64,000 bases of DNA. It comes from DASVTR01 sp033855775. Lineage in GTDB: Bacteria; Acidobacteriota; Blastocatellia; Pyrinomonadales; Pyrinomonadaceae. The notes under the pieces were generated by a model. The model did not search any database and was not told the DNA's origin. It saw only the letters and a list, made by a program, of their open reading frames with translations. The translations under genes were made by a program, and so were the position numbers. Shown here piece by piece: positions 55,263 to 63,867 of the stretch; position 1 is the stretch's first letter, and each line of letters starts with the position of its first letter. The stretch spans positions 1 to 64,000 of the forward strand of contig JAWVFT010000122.1 in the NCBI GenBank assembly GCA_033855775.1. The letters run 5' to 3'.

Positions 55263-55711
55263 GCGAAACGCTTCTCACCGCGAGTTAAACTTTCTGCTTT
55301 TCCGGCGGCGCAACGGGAAGAGAGAAGATATGTTATCGCGCCGCCAATCTCAAGCGCGGCAACAAACATGCCGGGCTTGTCCGCTGTCGCGAGAGCGAGA
55401 GCGGGCAACAAACTATCAAGAGCCGGGAGCAGTATTCGTCCGACAACTGTCGGCTCATGCGCGTCTCGCGCCCGCCGCGGCCTCAACGATTGACCGTCTC
55501 CTGCCGAAGCTTACTTTGCGCATGACGGTGACGCTCGCGCTCGCATTCTACGAGCAATCATCGGCGCATGGCAAAACTTAAACCGCGCGTAGGTCGTGGC
55601 GCGCCGCCCGCGCTGCCCTCCGCGCCTTTTGCCTTTACCTTTTCCCTTGATTATGATGCTCTGCTATACCAGAGCGACAATCCGAAAGTTTTCAAGGCGG
55701 TCAGGAGAGAG
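55263..55711 (+). promoter_or_regulatory. Divergent spacer with a sigma-70 promoter for the acyl-CoA dehydrogenase operon
   Basis: This 449-base spacer contains no supported gene; the open frames in it lack ribosome binding sites. TTGCCT at 55629-55634 and TATGAT at 55652-55657 are separated by exactly 17 bases and form a good sigma-70 promoter about 50 bases before the start codon at 55712. The tract CTTTTGCCTTTACCTTTTCCCTT around it resembles the one at 28929. AGGAGAGAG before 55712 is the ribosome binding site. Confidence 0.55.
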
Positions 55712-56890
55712 ATGAGCAAGACAGCAATCATTGAGCCGGCGGGGAGCGCTCTGACAACGCTCTCGGAAGACGAAGAGATGTTCCGAGCGAGCGTCCGCGA
55801 GTTTGCGATGGGGGAACTTAAGCCCCGCGTCGAGCGGATGGACGAAGAAGGCAAGCTCGACCCCGCGCTCATCAAGCAATGTTTCGACCTCGGCTTGATG
55901 GGCATCGAGACGCCCGAAGAATTTGGCGGCGCTGGCGCTTCGTTTTTCACGGCCATCATCGGCGTCGAAGAACTCTCGCGCGTTGACGCATCGGTCGGCG
56001 TCTTCGTTGACGTGCAGAACACGCTCGTCAATAACGCAGTCCTGCGTTGGGGAAACCCTGAGCAGAAGCAGAAGTATCTGCCGCAACTGGCGACCGCGAG
56101 CGTCGGAGCTTACGCTTTGAGCGAAGCAGGCTCAGGCTCAGACGCCTTCGCTCTCTCGACGCGCGCCGTCGAGCAAAGCGACCACTACCTGCTCAACGGG
56201 CGCAAGCTCTGGATAACGAACGGCAACGAAGCGGACATCTTTATCGTCTTCGCCAACGCCAACCCGGAAGCGGGCTATCGCGGCATCACGGCCTTCATCG
56301 TCGAGAAAAGCTTCGAGGGCTTTGCGGTCGGCAAGAAGGAGAACAAGCTCGGCATCAGAGCTTCTTCGACGACCGAGTTGATACTGGAAGACTGCCGCGT
56401 GCCGAAGGAGAACGTGCTTGGGCTTGTGGGCAAGGGCTACAAGACATCCATCGAGACTTTGAACGAAGGGCGCATCGGCATCGGGGCGCAGATGATTGGC
56501 CTCGCGCGCGGCGCGCTCGAAGCCGCGCTTTCCTATACCACCGAGCGCGAACAGTTCGGCCAGAGCATCAACGAATTTCAGGGCGTGCAGTTTCAACTCG
56601 CGGAGATGGCGACCGAACTCGAAGCCGCGCGCTTGCTGGTCTACAACGCCGCGCGCCTGAAAGACATGAATCGCCCTTTCGTCAAAGAAGCGGCGATGGC
56701 GAAGCTCTTCTCGTCGCGGGCGGCGGAACGTATCAGTTCCAAGGCCATCGAACTCTACGGCGGCTACGGCTTCGTCAAGGATTATCCGGTTGAAAAATTC
56801 TGGCGCGATTCCAAAATCGGCGCCATCTACGAAGGCACTTCCAACATGCAGTTGCAAACTATCGCCAAGCTCATCATCGGCGGCAAGTAG
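55712..56890 (+). CDS. Short/branched-chain acyl-CoA dehydrogenase
   Basis: A protein of 392 residues, the usual size of soluble FAD-dependent acyl-CoA dehydrogenases, which form an alpha-beta double bond in acyl-CoA and pass electrons to ETF. Family segments are ALSEAGSGSDAFAL, LNGRKLWITNGNEAD and YGGYGFVKDYPVEKFWRDSKI. The catalytic Glu is in AIYEGTSNMQLQTIAK, close to short/branched-chain enzymes. The ATG at 55712 follows AGGAGAGAG; the frame upstream is not needed. With the fused E1 two genes downstream it suggests breakdown of branched-chain amino acids. The acyl specificity cannot be fixed from sequence. Confidence 0.94.
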   Translation: MSKTAIIEPAGSALTTLSEDEEMFRASVREFAMGELKPRVERMDEEGKLDPALIKQCFDLGLMGIETPEEFGGAGASFFTAIIGVEELSRVDASVGVFVDVQNTLVNNAVLRWGNPEQKQKYLPQLATASVGAYALSEAGSGSDAFALSTRAVEQSDHYLLNGRKLWITNGNEADIFIVFANANPEAGYRGITAFIVEKSFEGFAVGKKENKLGIRASSTTELILEDCRVPKENVLGLVGKGYKTSIETLNEGRIGIGAQMIGLARGALEAALSYTTEREQFGQSINEFQGVQFQLAEMATELEAARLLVYNAARLKDMNRPFVKEAAMAKLFSSRAAERISSKAIELYGGYGFVKDYPVEKFWRDSKIGAIYEGTSNMQLQTIAKLIIGGK

Positions 56891-56923
56891 CCTTTTGAGC
56901 CCAAGCTTTCTCGGAGAACAATC

Positions 56924-57244
56924 ATGGCTGAATCACGCATCGAAGCCTTCGTCAAAATGTTGGAGAGCGACCCCGACAACGCCCTCGTGCGTTTCGGGCT
57001 GGCCAATGAATACCTGAAGGCCGAGCGTTGGGAAGACGCCATCAACGCGCTCAACGCTTATCTGCAACGCTCTGACGACGAGGGCGCGGCCTTCGGCATG
57101 CTCGCCCGCGCCTACGAACAGGTCGGCATGAAGGACGCCGCCCGCGAAGCCTACCAGCGCGGCATCGAAGCCGCCGAGCTACACCATCATCCTTCCATGG
57201 CCGAGGATTACCGCATGACGTTGGAAACAGATTATGCGGATTGA
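56924..57244 (+). CDS. Small TPR protein
   Basis: A 106-residue cytosolic protein made of about two and a half TPR units (ALVRFGLANEYLKAERWEDAINAL, then GAAFGMLARAYEQVGMKDAAREAYQRG). It should bind a protein partner. CGGAG lies nine bases before the ATG. It lies between the acyl-CoA dehydrogenase and the E1 gene with gaps of 33 bases on each side, so the three form an operon and the partner is probably one of them. The C-terminal EDYRMTLETDYAD is polar. Confidence 0.88.
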   Translation: MAESRIEAFVKMLESDPDNALVRFGLANEYLKAERWEDAINALNAYLQRSDDEGAAFGMLARAYEQVGMKDAAREAYQRGIEAAELHHHPSMAEDYRMTLETDYAD

Positions 57245-57277
57245 TAGCAAGATTATTCGAGCAGGAGATTAAAGACG

Positions 57278-59395
57278 ATGGCGACTGAATTGAAGGCGCG
57301 CGAGTATAGAGGACTCGATAGCGAGCAGATGATTGGCATCTATCGCACGATGTACACGTCGCGGCGCATTGACGATAAAGAGATTCAACTGAAGAATCAA
57401 AATAAAATCTTCTTCCAGATTAGCGGCGCGGGCCACGAAGGCGTGTTGGTGGCGGCGGGCCTCGCGATGAAGCCGGGTTATGATTGGTTTTATCCTTACT
57501 ACCGCGACCGCGCGCTCTGTTTGCAACTGGGCATGACGCCGCTCGAACAACTGCTGTCGGCTGTCGGGGCCGCCGCCGACCCTAACTCGCATGGCCGCCA
57601 GATGCCTTCGCATTGGGGCCACAAGAAACTGAACATCGTCACGCAGTCGTCGCCGACGGGAACGCAGTTTCTACAGGCGACGGGTTGCGCAGAGGCAAGC
57701 TATCGCGCTTCCCTGCTCGACGAGTTGAAAGATAAGGTCGAGGGCTTTCATGGCGACGAGGTTGTCTATTGTTCGGCGGGTGACGGGACGACGAGTGAGG
57801 GCGAGTTTTGGGAAGCTCTCAACACGGCTTGCAATCTGAAGCTGCCGGTCGTCTTCCTGATTGAAGATAACGGGTATGCGATTAGCGTCCCGGTGGAGGT
57901 GCAGACGGCGGGCGGCGACGTTTCCAAACTGGTCGAAGGTTTTCCGAATCTGTATCTTCAACGCTGCGACGGCACAGACCCGATTGAGTCTCTGGAGACG
58001 ATGAGGCGCGCGGTCGAACACTGTCGCGGGCGCAAGGGCGCGGCTCTCGTTCATGCCAAGGTGATTCGCCCGTATTCGCATTCGCTCTCGGACGACGAGA
58101 AGCTGTATCGCCCGGACGAGGAACGCACGACGGATGCCGAGCGCGACCCCATCAAGCGTTTCGGCGCGCTGCTCATCGAAGAGGGATTAATCACGCAGGA
58201 AGCGTTGCAGCAGCTTAAGGATGAGATTGACAGGCAGATTAACGAGGCGGCGGACGAGGCTTTGGCCAGCCCGCAGCCCGCGCCTGAGACGGCGACTCAG
58301 TTCGTCTATTCGCCGGACGTTGACCCGACCGCGAAGGAGTTTGACACGGAGGAAGGCGCGGAGGTTTCGGGCAACGCAGGCACGATGGTTGACCTCATCA
58401 ATCGTTGCCTGCACGAAGAGATGGCGAGGGACGCGAGCATCGTCGTCTTCGGCGAAGACGTGGCCGATTGCTCGCGCGAAGAGAATCTTGAGAAGGTGAA
58501 GGGCAAGGGCGGCGTCTTTAAGGTGACGGCCAACTTGCAGCGCAAGTTCGGGGCGGCGCGCGTCTTCAATTCGCCGCTGGCGGAAGCCAACATCGTCGGG
58601 CGCGCTATAGGGATGGCGACGCGCGGCCTGAAGCCCGTCGTGGAGATACAGTTCTTCGACTACATCTGGCCCGCGTATCATCAGATTCGCAACGAACTGG
58701 CGTTGATACGCTGGCGTTCCGGCAACGATTTCAAGGCTCCCGTAGTGATGCGGGTTCCGGTCGGCGGCTACTTGAAGGGCGGCGCGGTCTATCACTCGCA
58801 GAGCGGCACGTCCATCTTCACACACGTTCCGGGCCTGCGCGTTATCTATCCGGCGACCGCGCTCGACGCCAACGGATTGTTGCGCACGGCGATTCGCTCG
58901 GACGACCCAGTGCTCTTTCTTGAGCACAAGCATCTCTATCGTCAGGCTTACAACAAGTCGCAGTATCCGCCCGACGGCTTTATGATTCCGTTCGGCAAGG
59001 CGAAGACGGTGCGCGAAGGGACAGACCTGTCCATCATCACGTATGGCGCGCTCGTCAATCGCTCGCTGGTGGCGGCGAAGCAGGCGGAGCAGCAGGGCAT
59101 CAGCGTCGAGGTTTTGGATTTGCGCTCGCTCGCGCCCTACGATTGGGAGGCGATTGCGCGGACGGTGAAGAAGACGAGCAAGGTCATCGTCGCGCACGAA
59201 GATTCGCTCTCGTTCGGCTACGGGGCGGAGATAGCCGCGCGCATCGGCGACGAATTGTTCGAACACTTGGACGCGCCCGTTCGTCGCGTCGCGGCGCTCG
59301 ATACCTTTGTCGCCTACGCGCCGCAACTCGAAGACGCTATCCTCCCGCAGGCGGGCGACGTGGCGAAGGCCATCACAGAGTTGCACAAGTATTAA
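57278..59395 (+). CDS. Fused 2-oxo acid dehydrogenase E1 (alpha-beta), branched-chain type
   Basis: A 705-residue thiamine diphosphate enzyme that joins E1 alpha (about 1-335) and E1 beta (about 365-705) in one chain. The alpha half has the TPP motif GDGTTSEGEFWEAL to EDNGYAIS. The beta half has VFGEDVADCSREENLEKVKG, FNSPLAEANIVGRAIGMA and the C-terminal EDSLSFGYGAEIAARI. Such E1 proteins decarboxylate branched-chain 2-oxo acids, or pyruvate, for transfer to lipoyl-E2; no E2 or E3 gene is in the window. A Pro/Ala/Glu linker joins the halves. AGGAGA precedes the ATG. It is the last gene of the operon with the acyl-CoA dehydrogenase. Confidence 0.93.
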   Translation: MATELKAREYRGLDSEQMIGIYRTMYTSRRIDDKEIQLKNQNKIFFQISGAGHEGVLVAAGLAMKPGYDWFYPYYRDRALCLQLGMTPLEQLLSAVGAAADPNSHGRQMPSHWGHKKLNIVTQSSPTGTQFLQATGCAEASYRASLLDELKDKVEGFHGDEVVYCSAGDGTTSEGEFWEALNTACNLKLPVVFLIEDNGYAISVPVEVQTAGGDVSKLVEGFPNLYLQRCDGTDPIESLETMRRAVEHCRGRKGAALVHAKVIRPYSHSLSDDEKLYRPDEERTTDAERDPIKRFGALLIEEGLITQEALQQLKDEIDRQINEAADEALASPQPAPETATQFVYSPDVDPTAKEFDTEEGAEVSGNAGTMVDLINRCLHEEMARDASIVVFGEDVADCSREENLEKVKGKGGVFKVTANLQRKFGAARVFNSPLAEANIVGRAIGMATRGLKPVVEIQFFDYIWPAYHQIRNELALIRWRSGNDFKAPVVMRVPVGGYLKGGAVYHSQSGTSIFTHVPGLRVIYPATALDANGLLRTAIRSDDPVLFLEHKHLYRQAYNKSQYPPDGFMIPFGKAKTVREGTDLSIITYGALVNRSLVAAKQAEQQGISVEVLDLRSLAPYDWEAIARTVKKTSKVIVAHEDSLSFGYGAEIAARIGDELFEHLDAPVRRVAALDTFVAYAPQLEDAILPQAGDVAKAITELHKY

Positions 59396-59423
59396 GCGGG
59401 CAAGATAGAGAGAGAACAAAAGA

Positions 59424-59472
59424 AGCTTGAGCGCGATGAAAGAATCTGTCTTTCATCGCGCTCAAGCTCTTT
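59424..59472 (+). terminator. Intrinsic terminator after the E1 gene
   Basis: A perfect 20-bp stem (59424-59443 with 59449-59468) around a five-base loop, followed by CTTTTG. It closes the operon of the acyl-CoA dehydrogenase and E1 genes. The rest of the 339-base spacer 59396-59734 holds a second hairpin and no gene. Confidence 0.92.
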
Positions 59473-59504
59473 TGTTGTTGAATATTTTCGCTGTGTTGAG
59501 AAAG

Positions 59505-59548
59505 AAAACAAGCGGCGAGTCTTCCTTGGAAGGCTCGCCGCTTGTTTT
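59505..59548 (-). terminator. Second terminator, probably for the minus-strand regulator gene
   Basis: Arms AAAACAAGCGGCGAG and CTCGCCGCTTGTTTT pair over 15 bases with an inner stem CTTCC with GGAAG. It carries A and T runs on both sides. Because the first terminator already ends the plus-strand operon, this one probably serves the gene at 59735-61153, about 190 bases after its stop. Confidence 0.75.
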
Positions 59549-59734
59549 CACTCACTTCATAACAGGAGCCTCCGTGGCCATGGGAATAACCAACGGAGGC
59601 CGCGCAATATATCATCAAAATTGCGGCTTGTCATCACTTTTTTTAAGCGGCGCGCAATCAATTTTAGCTGCGCTAAAATGGAAGTTGCGGCGAGCGCGGG
59701 CGGAGCCTTGCGGGGCTTGTTCCCGTTGTTGGAA

Positions 59735-61153
59735 TCAGTCTGGGCGGGGCGGCTCGTGAGTTTGGCGTTTGAGCATGCGTTGGAGCGTGGTGCGGTCTAT
59801 GCCGAGGATGCGCGCGGCGGCTTGCTTGTTGCCGCCCGTGTGCGCCAGGACGCGGGCGATGTGGCGTTCTTCGATGATTGAGAGCGGCAGTAGAGTTTCT
59901 TCGGGCTGGATGGTTGTCGCCAGACTTTGCGCGCTGTGTTGAGAGATTGGGGCGGGTTGCTCGTCGGGCGCGGCGTAGTTGCGTATGCGTTCGGGCAAGT
60001 CTTCGGGGCGGATAGATTCGTCGCAGAGGGCGGCGGCGCGTGTGATGGCGTTTTCGAGTTCGCGTATGTTGCCGGGCCAGTAATACTGTTCGAGGATTTG
60101 CGCGGCGTCGCGGGAAAAGCTGACGCAGTGTTGGCCGTCGGAGGCGAGTCGCCTTGCGAAGTGGCGCGCGAGCGGCAGGATGTCTTCGCGTCGTTCGCGC
60201 AAGGGCGGCAGGTGCAGCGTGACGGCGTTCAGGCGATAGAGCAAGTCCTGACGAAAGCGGCCCTCGCGCAGTTCGCGTTCGGCGTCGCGGTTGGTGGCGG
60301 CGATGACGCGGGCGTTGACGAAGAGCATGTGGTTCGAGCCGACGCGGCGTATCTCGCCTTCTTGCAGGGCGCGCAGCAGCTTGACCTGAAAGGCTAAAGT
60401 CGTCTCGGTTATCTCGTCCAGGAAGACCGTGCCGCCGTCTGCTTCCTGCCAGAGCCCGCGACGGTCGCCGGTCGCGCCCGTGAAAGAGCCGCGCACATGC
60501 CCGAACAGTTCGGACTCGATTAACTCTGCGGGGATGGCTCCGCAGTTGACGGCGACGAACTGCCCCGCGGCGCGCGGGCTGCGACGATGAATGGCGCGTG
60601 CGACAATCTCCTTGCCGGTGCCGCTCTCGCCCGTAATCAGGACGGGCAGGTTGGTCTGCGAGACGCGCCCGACCAATTTCATCACTTCGACGAAGGCGGA
60701 GCTGCGCCCGACTAAATCAATATCGGCGGAAGTGTAGACGGAGAGCGGCGGGAGTTCGCCGGTCGTGCCGGGGCGCAGGCGTTTCTCTATGCCGCGACGC
60801 ACGGCGCGCGAGACATCGCGCACTTCGTCAATGCCGAACGGCTTCATCAGGTAGTCGTACGCGCCGAGCGAGGTGGCATCAAGCGCGCCCGCCGCGGAGC
60901 CGTGGCCGGTCATCAGGACAATCTGCGCTTCGGGCTGCTCTTTGGTGAAGCGGCGCAGGACGCTGAAGCCGTCGTGGCCGTCGTCGCCGCCAAGTTTCAC
61001 GTCGCAGAAGACGAGCGCCCACTTTTCAGCGCTCAGCAACGCGAAGGCGCGCTCCGCCGATTCGGCTTCGCTCACCTCCCAACCCTCCGCGCGCAACACC
61101 TCCGCCACGGTGTCGCGGATAGGAGCCTCATCATCAACGACCAATGCTTTCAC
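59735..61153 (-). CDS. NtrC-family response regulator (GSFTGA variant)
   Basis: A 472-residue sigma-54 activator. The receiver domain (1-120) has VVDDEAP and the acceptor Asp in LVFCDVKLGGDDGHDG. The AAA+ domain has Walker A GESGTGKE at about residue 175. Its sigma-54 loop reads GSFTGA instead of the usual GAFTGA, a substitution seen in other functional activators. The C-terminal Fis helix is GGNKQAAARILGIDRTTLQRML. No sensor kinase gene is adjacent, so it is an orphan regulator here. The start codon is GTG at 61153. The region upstream is occupied by the 21-bp repeat array. Confidence 0.93.
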   Translation of the reverse strand: MKALVVDDEAPIRDTVAEVLRAEGWEVSEAESAERAFALLSAEKWALVFCDVKLGGDDGHDGFSVLRRFTKEQPEAQIVLMTGHGSAAGALDATSLGAYDYLMKPFGIDEVRDVSRAVRRGIEKRLRPGTTGELPPLSVYTSADIDLVGRSSAFVEVMKLVGRVSQTNLPVLITGESGTGKEIVARAIHRRSPRAAGQFVAVNCGAIPAELIESELFGHVRGSFTGATGDRRGLWQEADGGTVFLDEITETTLAFQVKLLRALQEGEIRRVGSNHMLFVNARVIAATNRDAERELREGRFRQDLLYRLNAVTLHLPPLRERREDILPLARHFARRLASDGQHCVSFSRDAAQILEQYYWPGNIRELENAITRAAALCDESIRPEDLPERIRNYAAPDEQPAPISQHSAQSLATTIQPEETLLPLSIIEERHIARVLAHTGGNKQAAARILGIDRTTLQRMLKRQTHEPPRPD

Positions 61154-61333
61154 TTGTGCTCTTAACTTTTCGTGGGAGAGAAAAGGTCGAACGAAAACCG
61201 GCTCAATATAGCATGCAACGGCGCGCTCAAGCTGATTTTGTTAAAGAACGACGGGCAGCCCGCAAGAACTGCCCGCCCGTTCACGGCAGGTTCCAACACC
61301 CCTTGCTCAGGAAAACAACACTTGCCCTGGCTC

Positions 61334-61438
61334 CAATCCCCTTTGCTCCAAACCCCAACCCGCTTGCCCTAATCTCAACCCACTTGTTCCAGCCCGAATC
61401 CCCTCGCTCTACCCTTTGCAATTCTCTTGCTCTCTCTC
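61334..61438. repeat. Weak 21-bp periodicity in a C-rich spacer
   Basis: Five blocks of 21 bases from 61334 share a loose CAACCC(N)CTTG(N)(T/C)CC pattern, for example CAATCCCCTTTGCTCCAA and CAACCCACTTGTTCCAG. This looks like an older, decayed array before the clear one at 61541. The remaining parts of the 1160-base spacer 61154-62312 hold nothing else I can support. Confidence 0.45.
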
Positions 61439-61540
61439 CGCGACTCTTCCCTGTCCTGAAATCATCCATCCCCGCCCAAAACCACCCCTTGCCAGCCCAA
61501 ACCACCCGCCCCGAACACTTTGCGACCCGTCTTAACCCGC

Positions 61541-62254
61541 CGACGACGCTTCTTTGCCTCCCGACGACGCTTCTCAACCATCCGACAACGCATCTTTGCG
61601 CCCCGACGACGCGTCTTTACCTTCCGACCATTCCTCTCAACAGGCAGACGGTCATTCTCAACCCTCGGACGACGCATCTTTATGCACGGATGATGCGTCT
61701 TTACACCCTGACGACGCATCTTTACACTCGGACGACGCGTCTCTACAGCCGGATGATGCGTCTTTACCTGCGGATGGCGCATCTTTACACTCAAATGACG
61801 CTTCTCAACCCTCGCGCAGCCCTTCTTTACGCTCCCGCAACCCTTCTTTGACGCCGCGCAGCCTCTCTTTACACTCGCGCAACGCATCTCCGACACTGCG
61901 CAGCCTCTCTCAAGCTCTGCGCAGCCCTTCTCCAACGATGCGCAGCCTCTCTCCGACGGTGCGCAGCCCTTCTCAAGCTCTGCGCAGCCTCTCTCAAGCT
62001 CTGCGCAACGCATCTCAAGCTCTGCGCAGCCCTTCTCTGACACTGCGCAACGCATCTCCGCACGTGCGCAGCCAATCTCTACGCCTGCGCAATGCTTCTC
62101 AGGGCGTGCGCGACGCTTCTTTGCGCTTGCGCGGCCCTTCTCTGGCGTTGCGCGGCGCTTCTCAAACGCTGCGCGATGCGTCGTAAACGTCGCGCGATGC
62201 GTCGTTCGCTTTCGGCAATGCTTCGCTGGCTGCTCATGATGCTTCGTTCGCTCC
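61541..62254. repeat. Array of thirty-four 21-bp units without indel
   Basis: Units begin at 61541 and follow every 21 bases to 62254. Units 1-13 carry cores such as GACGACGCATCTTTACAC, and units 14-30 carry GCGCAGCCCTTCTCAAGC. Units 31-34 return towards GCGCGATGCGTCGTT. The plus strand encodes heptads PDDASLH and then LRSPSQA in a frame open from 61554 to TAA in unit 31. The minus strand encodes heptads CAELERG in a frame from 62055 to 61462. Neither has a clear ribosome binding site. The array lies behind the methyltransferase gene and before the NtrC-type regulator. It shares the 12-base CGACGACGCTTC with the array at 47863 on the opposite strand. Confidence 0.92.
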
Positions 62255-62312
62255 TCCCGGACGCTTCGTGCGCGGCGCGGGCTGTGTGCGACCCGCGCCG
62301 CGCCGCCTTTGA

Positions 62313-63473
62313 TTACCGCCGCGCCGCTTCGATGATGCTGTAGGGCGAGGCGGTCTGCGTGATGCCCGTCAACTCGAAGCCTGCGCGCTGGAAGAGGTCT
62401 GCGTACTCGGCCTTTGTGCGTTCGCAGCCGCCCGTGAAGAGCAGCATTTCGAGGTCTATAATCTTGCCGGGGCCGGGTTCGTTGCCGTCAGGCACAACCA
62501 TCTCGACCAGCAACACTCTATCGCCCGCGCGCATCACGCGATGGCAGTTGCGTAGAATCCTGAGCGCCAGTTCATCGTTCCAATCGTGGATGATGTGCTT
62601 CATGATGTAGGCGTCGCCGCCTACAGGCACGGCCTCGAAGAAGTCGCCGGTCACAGTCTCGCAGCGTTCGCTGACGCCTTCGGCTGAGAGCAAAGCGGGC
62701 GCGTCCTTTATCACGGAAGGAACGTCGAAGAGGATGCCTTTCATCCCCGGATTCGCTTTCAGAATCGCGCTGATGAGCCGCCCGTGGCCGCCCGCGACAT
62801 CAACGATGCGCTCGATGTTTGAGAAATCATAGCCCGCGACAATCGCTTCGACGACCGACGCGCTCAAGCTCGTCATCGCATTGTTAAAGACCCGTGCGTC
62901 TTCGGGGTGGTCGTTCAAGTAAGGGAAGACAGGCTGGCCGAAGACGTTATCAAACGATGGCCGCCCGGTCTGCACGCTGTACATGATGTCGTGCCACGGG
63001 CGCATGTGCCAGCCTTCGCCCATGTAGATAGCCGTCGCGCGCAACGAGCCGGGAGCGTCCGTCAGCAACGTCTCCGCCAGCGGCGTCATGCCGAAAACAT
63101 TCGGGTCTGTCTCCGAAAAAATGCCAGCGCCCGCCAGAGCGCGCAACACTCTGTAGAGCGAACGCGCGTCAACGCCCGTTTCCTGCGCCAACTGCGCGCT
63201 GCTCTTCGGCCTGTTCCGCAACAAGTCCGCGATACCGAGCTTGGCCGCGACGTAAATCGCCTGCGAGTTCATAAAACTCAAAATCATCTGCGTCATCAAA
63301 GCCCCCGGCGGCAACAACGCCGCAGGCGGCTGCGACTGCCCTGCCGTTGACCCTTGCTGCGTCGCCGTTGACTCTTGCTGCGTCGCCGTTGCCCTTTGCT
63401 CCGCTGCCGTAGACTGCGGCGGCATCTCCGTTGAATGTTGCTGCGTTTCCGTTGACTGTTGCGTAGCGCTCAT
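62313..63473 (-). CDS. SAM-dependent O-methyltransferase with heptad-repeat N-terminus
   Basis: A protein of 386 residues. The core is a plant-type/acetylserotonin-like O-methyltransferase. A dimerisation winged helix (AKLGIADLLRNRPKSSAQLAQETGVDARSLYRVL) is followed by the SAM fold (IVDVAGGHGRLISAILKANPG) and GDFFEAVPVGGDAYIMKHIIHDWND, with catalytic His and Asp. It methylates a small aromatic or polyketide-like hydroxyl compound. The first 50 residues are a Ser/Thr/Gln-rich extension of six heptads (TQQSTE, TQQHSTE, TQQESTA and others) coded by 21-bp units. ATG 63473 is preferred over TTG 63482. The substrate is unknown, as no biosynthetic genes surround it. Confidence 0.9.
   Translation of the reverse strand: MSATQQSTETQQHSTEMPPQSTAAEQRATATQQESTATQQGSTAGQSQPPAALLPPGALMTQMILSFMNSQAIYVAAKLGIADLLRNRPKSSAQLAQETGVDARSLYRVLRALAGAGIFSETDPNVFGMTPLAETLLTDAPGSLRATAIYMGEGWHMRPWHDIMYSVQTGRPSFDNVFGQPVFPYLNDHPEDARVFNNAMTSLSASVVEAIVAGYDFSNIERIVDVAGGHGRLISAILKANPGMKGILFDVPSVIKDAPALLSAEGVSERCETVTGDFFEAVPVGGDAYIMKHIIHDWNDELALRILRNCHRVMRAGDRVLLVEMVVPDGNEPGPGKIIDLEMLLFTGGCERTKAEYADLFQRAGFELTGITQTASPYSIIEAARR
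63342..63467 (-). repeat. Six in-frame 21-bp repeats at the start of the methyltransferase gene
   Basis: Six units of 21 bases (from 63467 down to 63342 on the minus strand) share ACGCAGCAAGNGTCAACGGC and encode one heptapeptide each (consensus TQQxSTA). They follow the first two codons and precede the folded domain. The unit length equals that of the intergenic arrays. Confidence 0.85.
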
Positions 63474-63531
63474 TTTCGTCAAGACCTCTACTCTGGATTG
63501 TTTGTAAGTTGTCGTTAAAAGAGAGCGCGCG

Positions 63532-63867
63532 TCAGGCAGCTGCCCTGAGCGGCGCAGGCTGCGCGCGTCGCGCGGGCATCACCCTGACCGTCTCGCCCGC
63601 GCCCCGGTAAAGCTCCGCCAAAGGCGACGCCTGCTCGTAGTAGTACGGCCCCGTCATCTCCCACGTCTGCGTGTTGAAGCGACGATGCGCGCCGCATTCC
63701 ATGCAAACGCGATACGAACTTGCGCGCAAAGTGAGGGGGCGGCTCATCTCCCTGTGCCAGCACCCGAAGATGCGCGTCAACCATGACGCCGAAGCCTCTC
63801 CCGCCCGCGACCACTCGACGCCCGCGCCCATGCTCGCCTGTTTCAATGTTGCTGTTACTGCCTGCAT
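63532..63867 (-). CDS. Small zinc-binding hypothetical protein
   Basis: A protein of 111 residues. The centre holds CWHREMSRPLTL and then YRVCMECGAHRRFNTQTWEMTGPYYY, in which Cys/His and CxxC residues could bind one zinc. The N- and C-termini are Ala/Arg-rich and probably disordered. The CxxCG.HR.F arrangement looks conserved, but I cannot name a family. AGGTG lies six bases before the ATG at 63867 and is preferred over GTG 63876. It lies upstream of the methyltransferase gene on the same strand, 58 bases away, and may be co-transcribed with it. Confidence 0.75.
   Translation of the reverse strand: MQAVTATLKQASMGAGVEWSRAGEASASWLTRIFGCWHREMSRPLTLRASSYRVCMECGAHRRFNTQTWEMTGPYYYEQASPLAELYRGAGETVRVMPARRAQPAPLRAAA

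Noticed and set aside
61462..62186. Protein-coding genes on either strand of the 34-unit array
   Set aside because: Both strands are open because the repeat has no stop in phase; no ribosome binding site decides for one. Left as repeat with the coding option stated.
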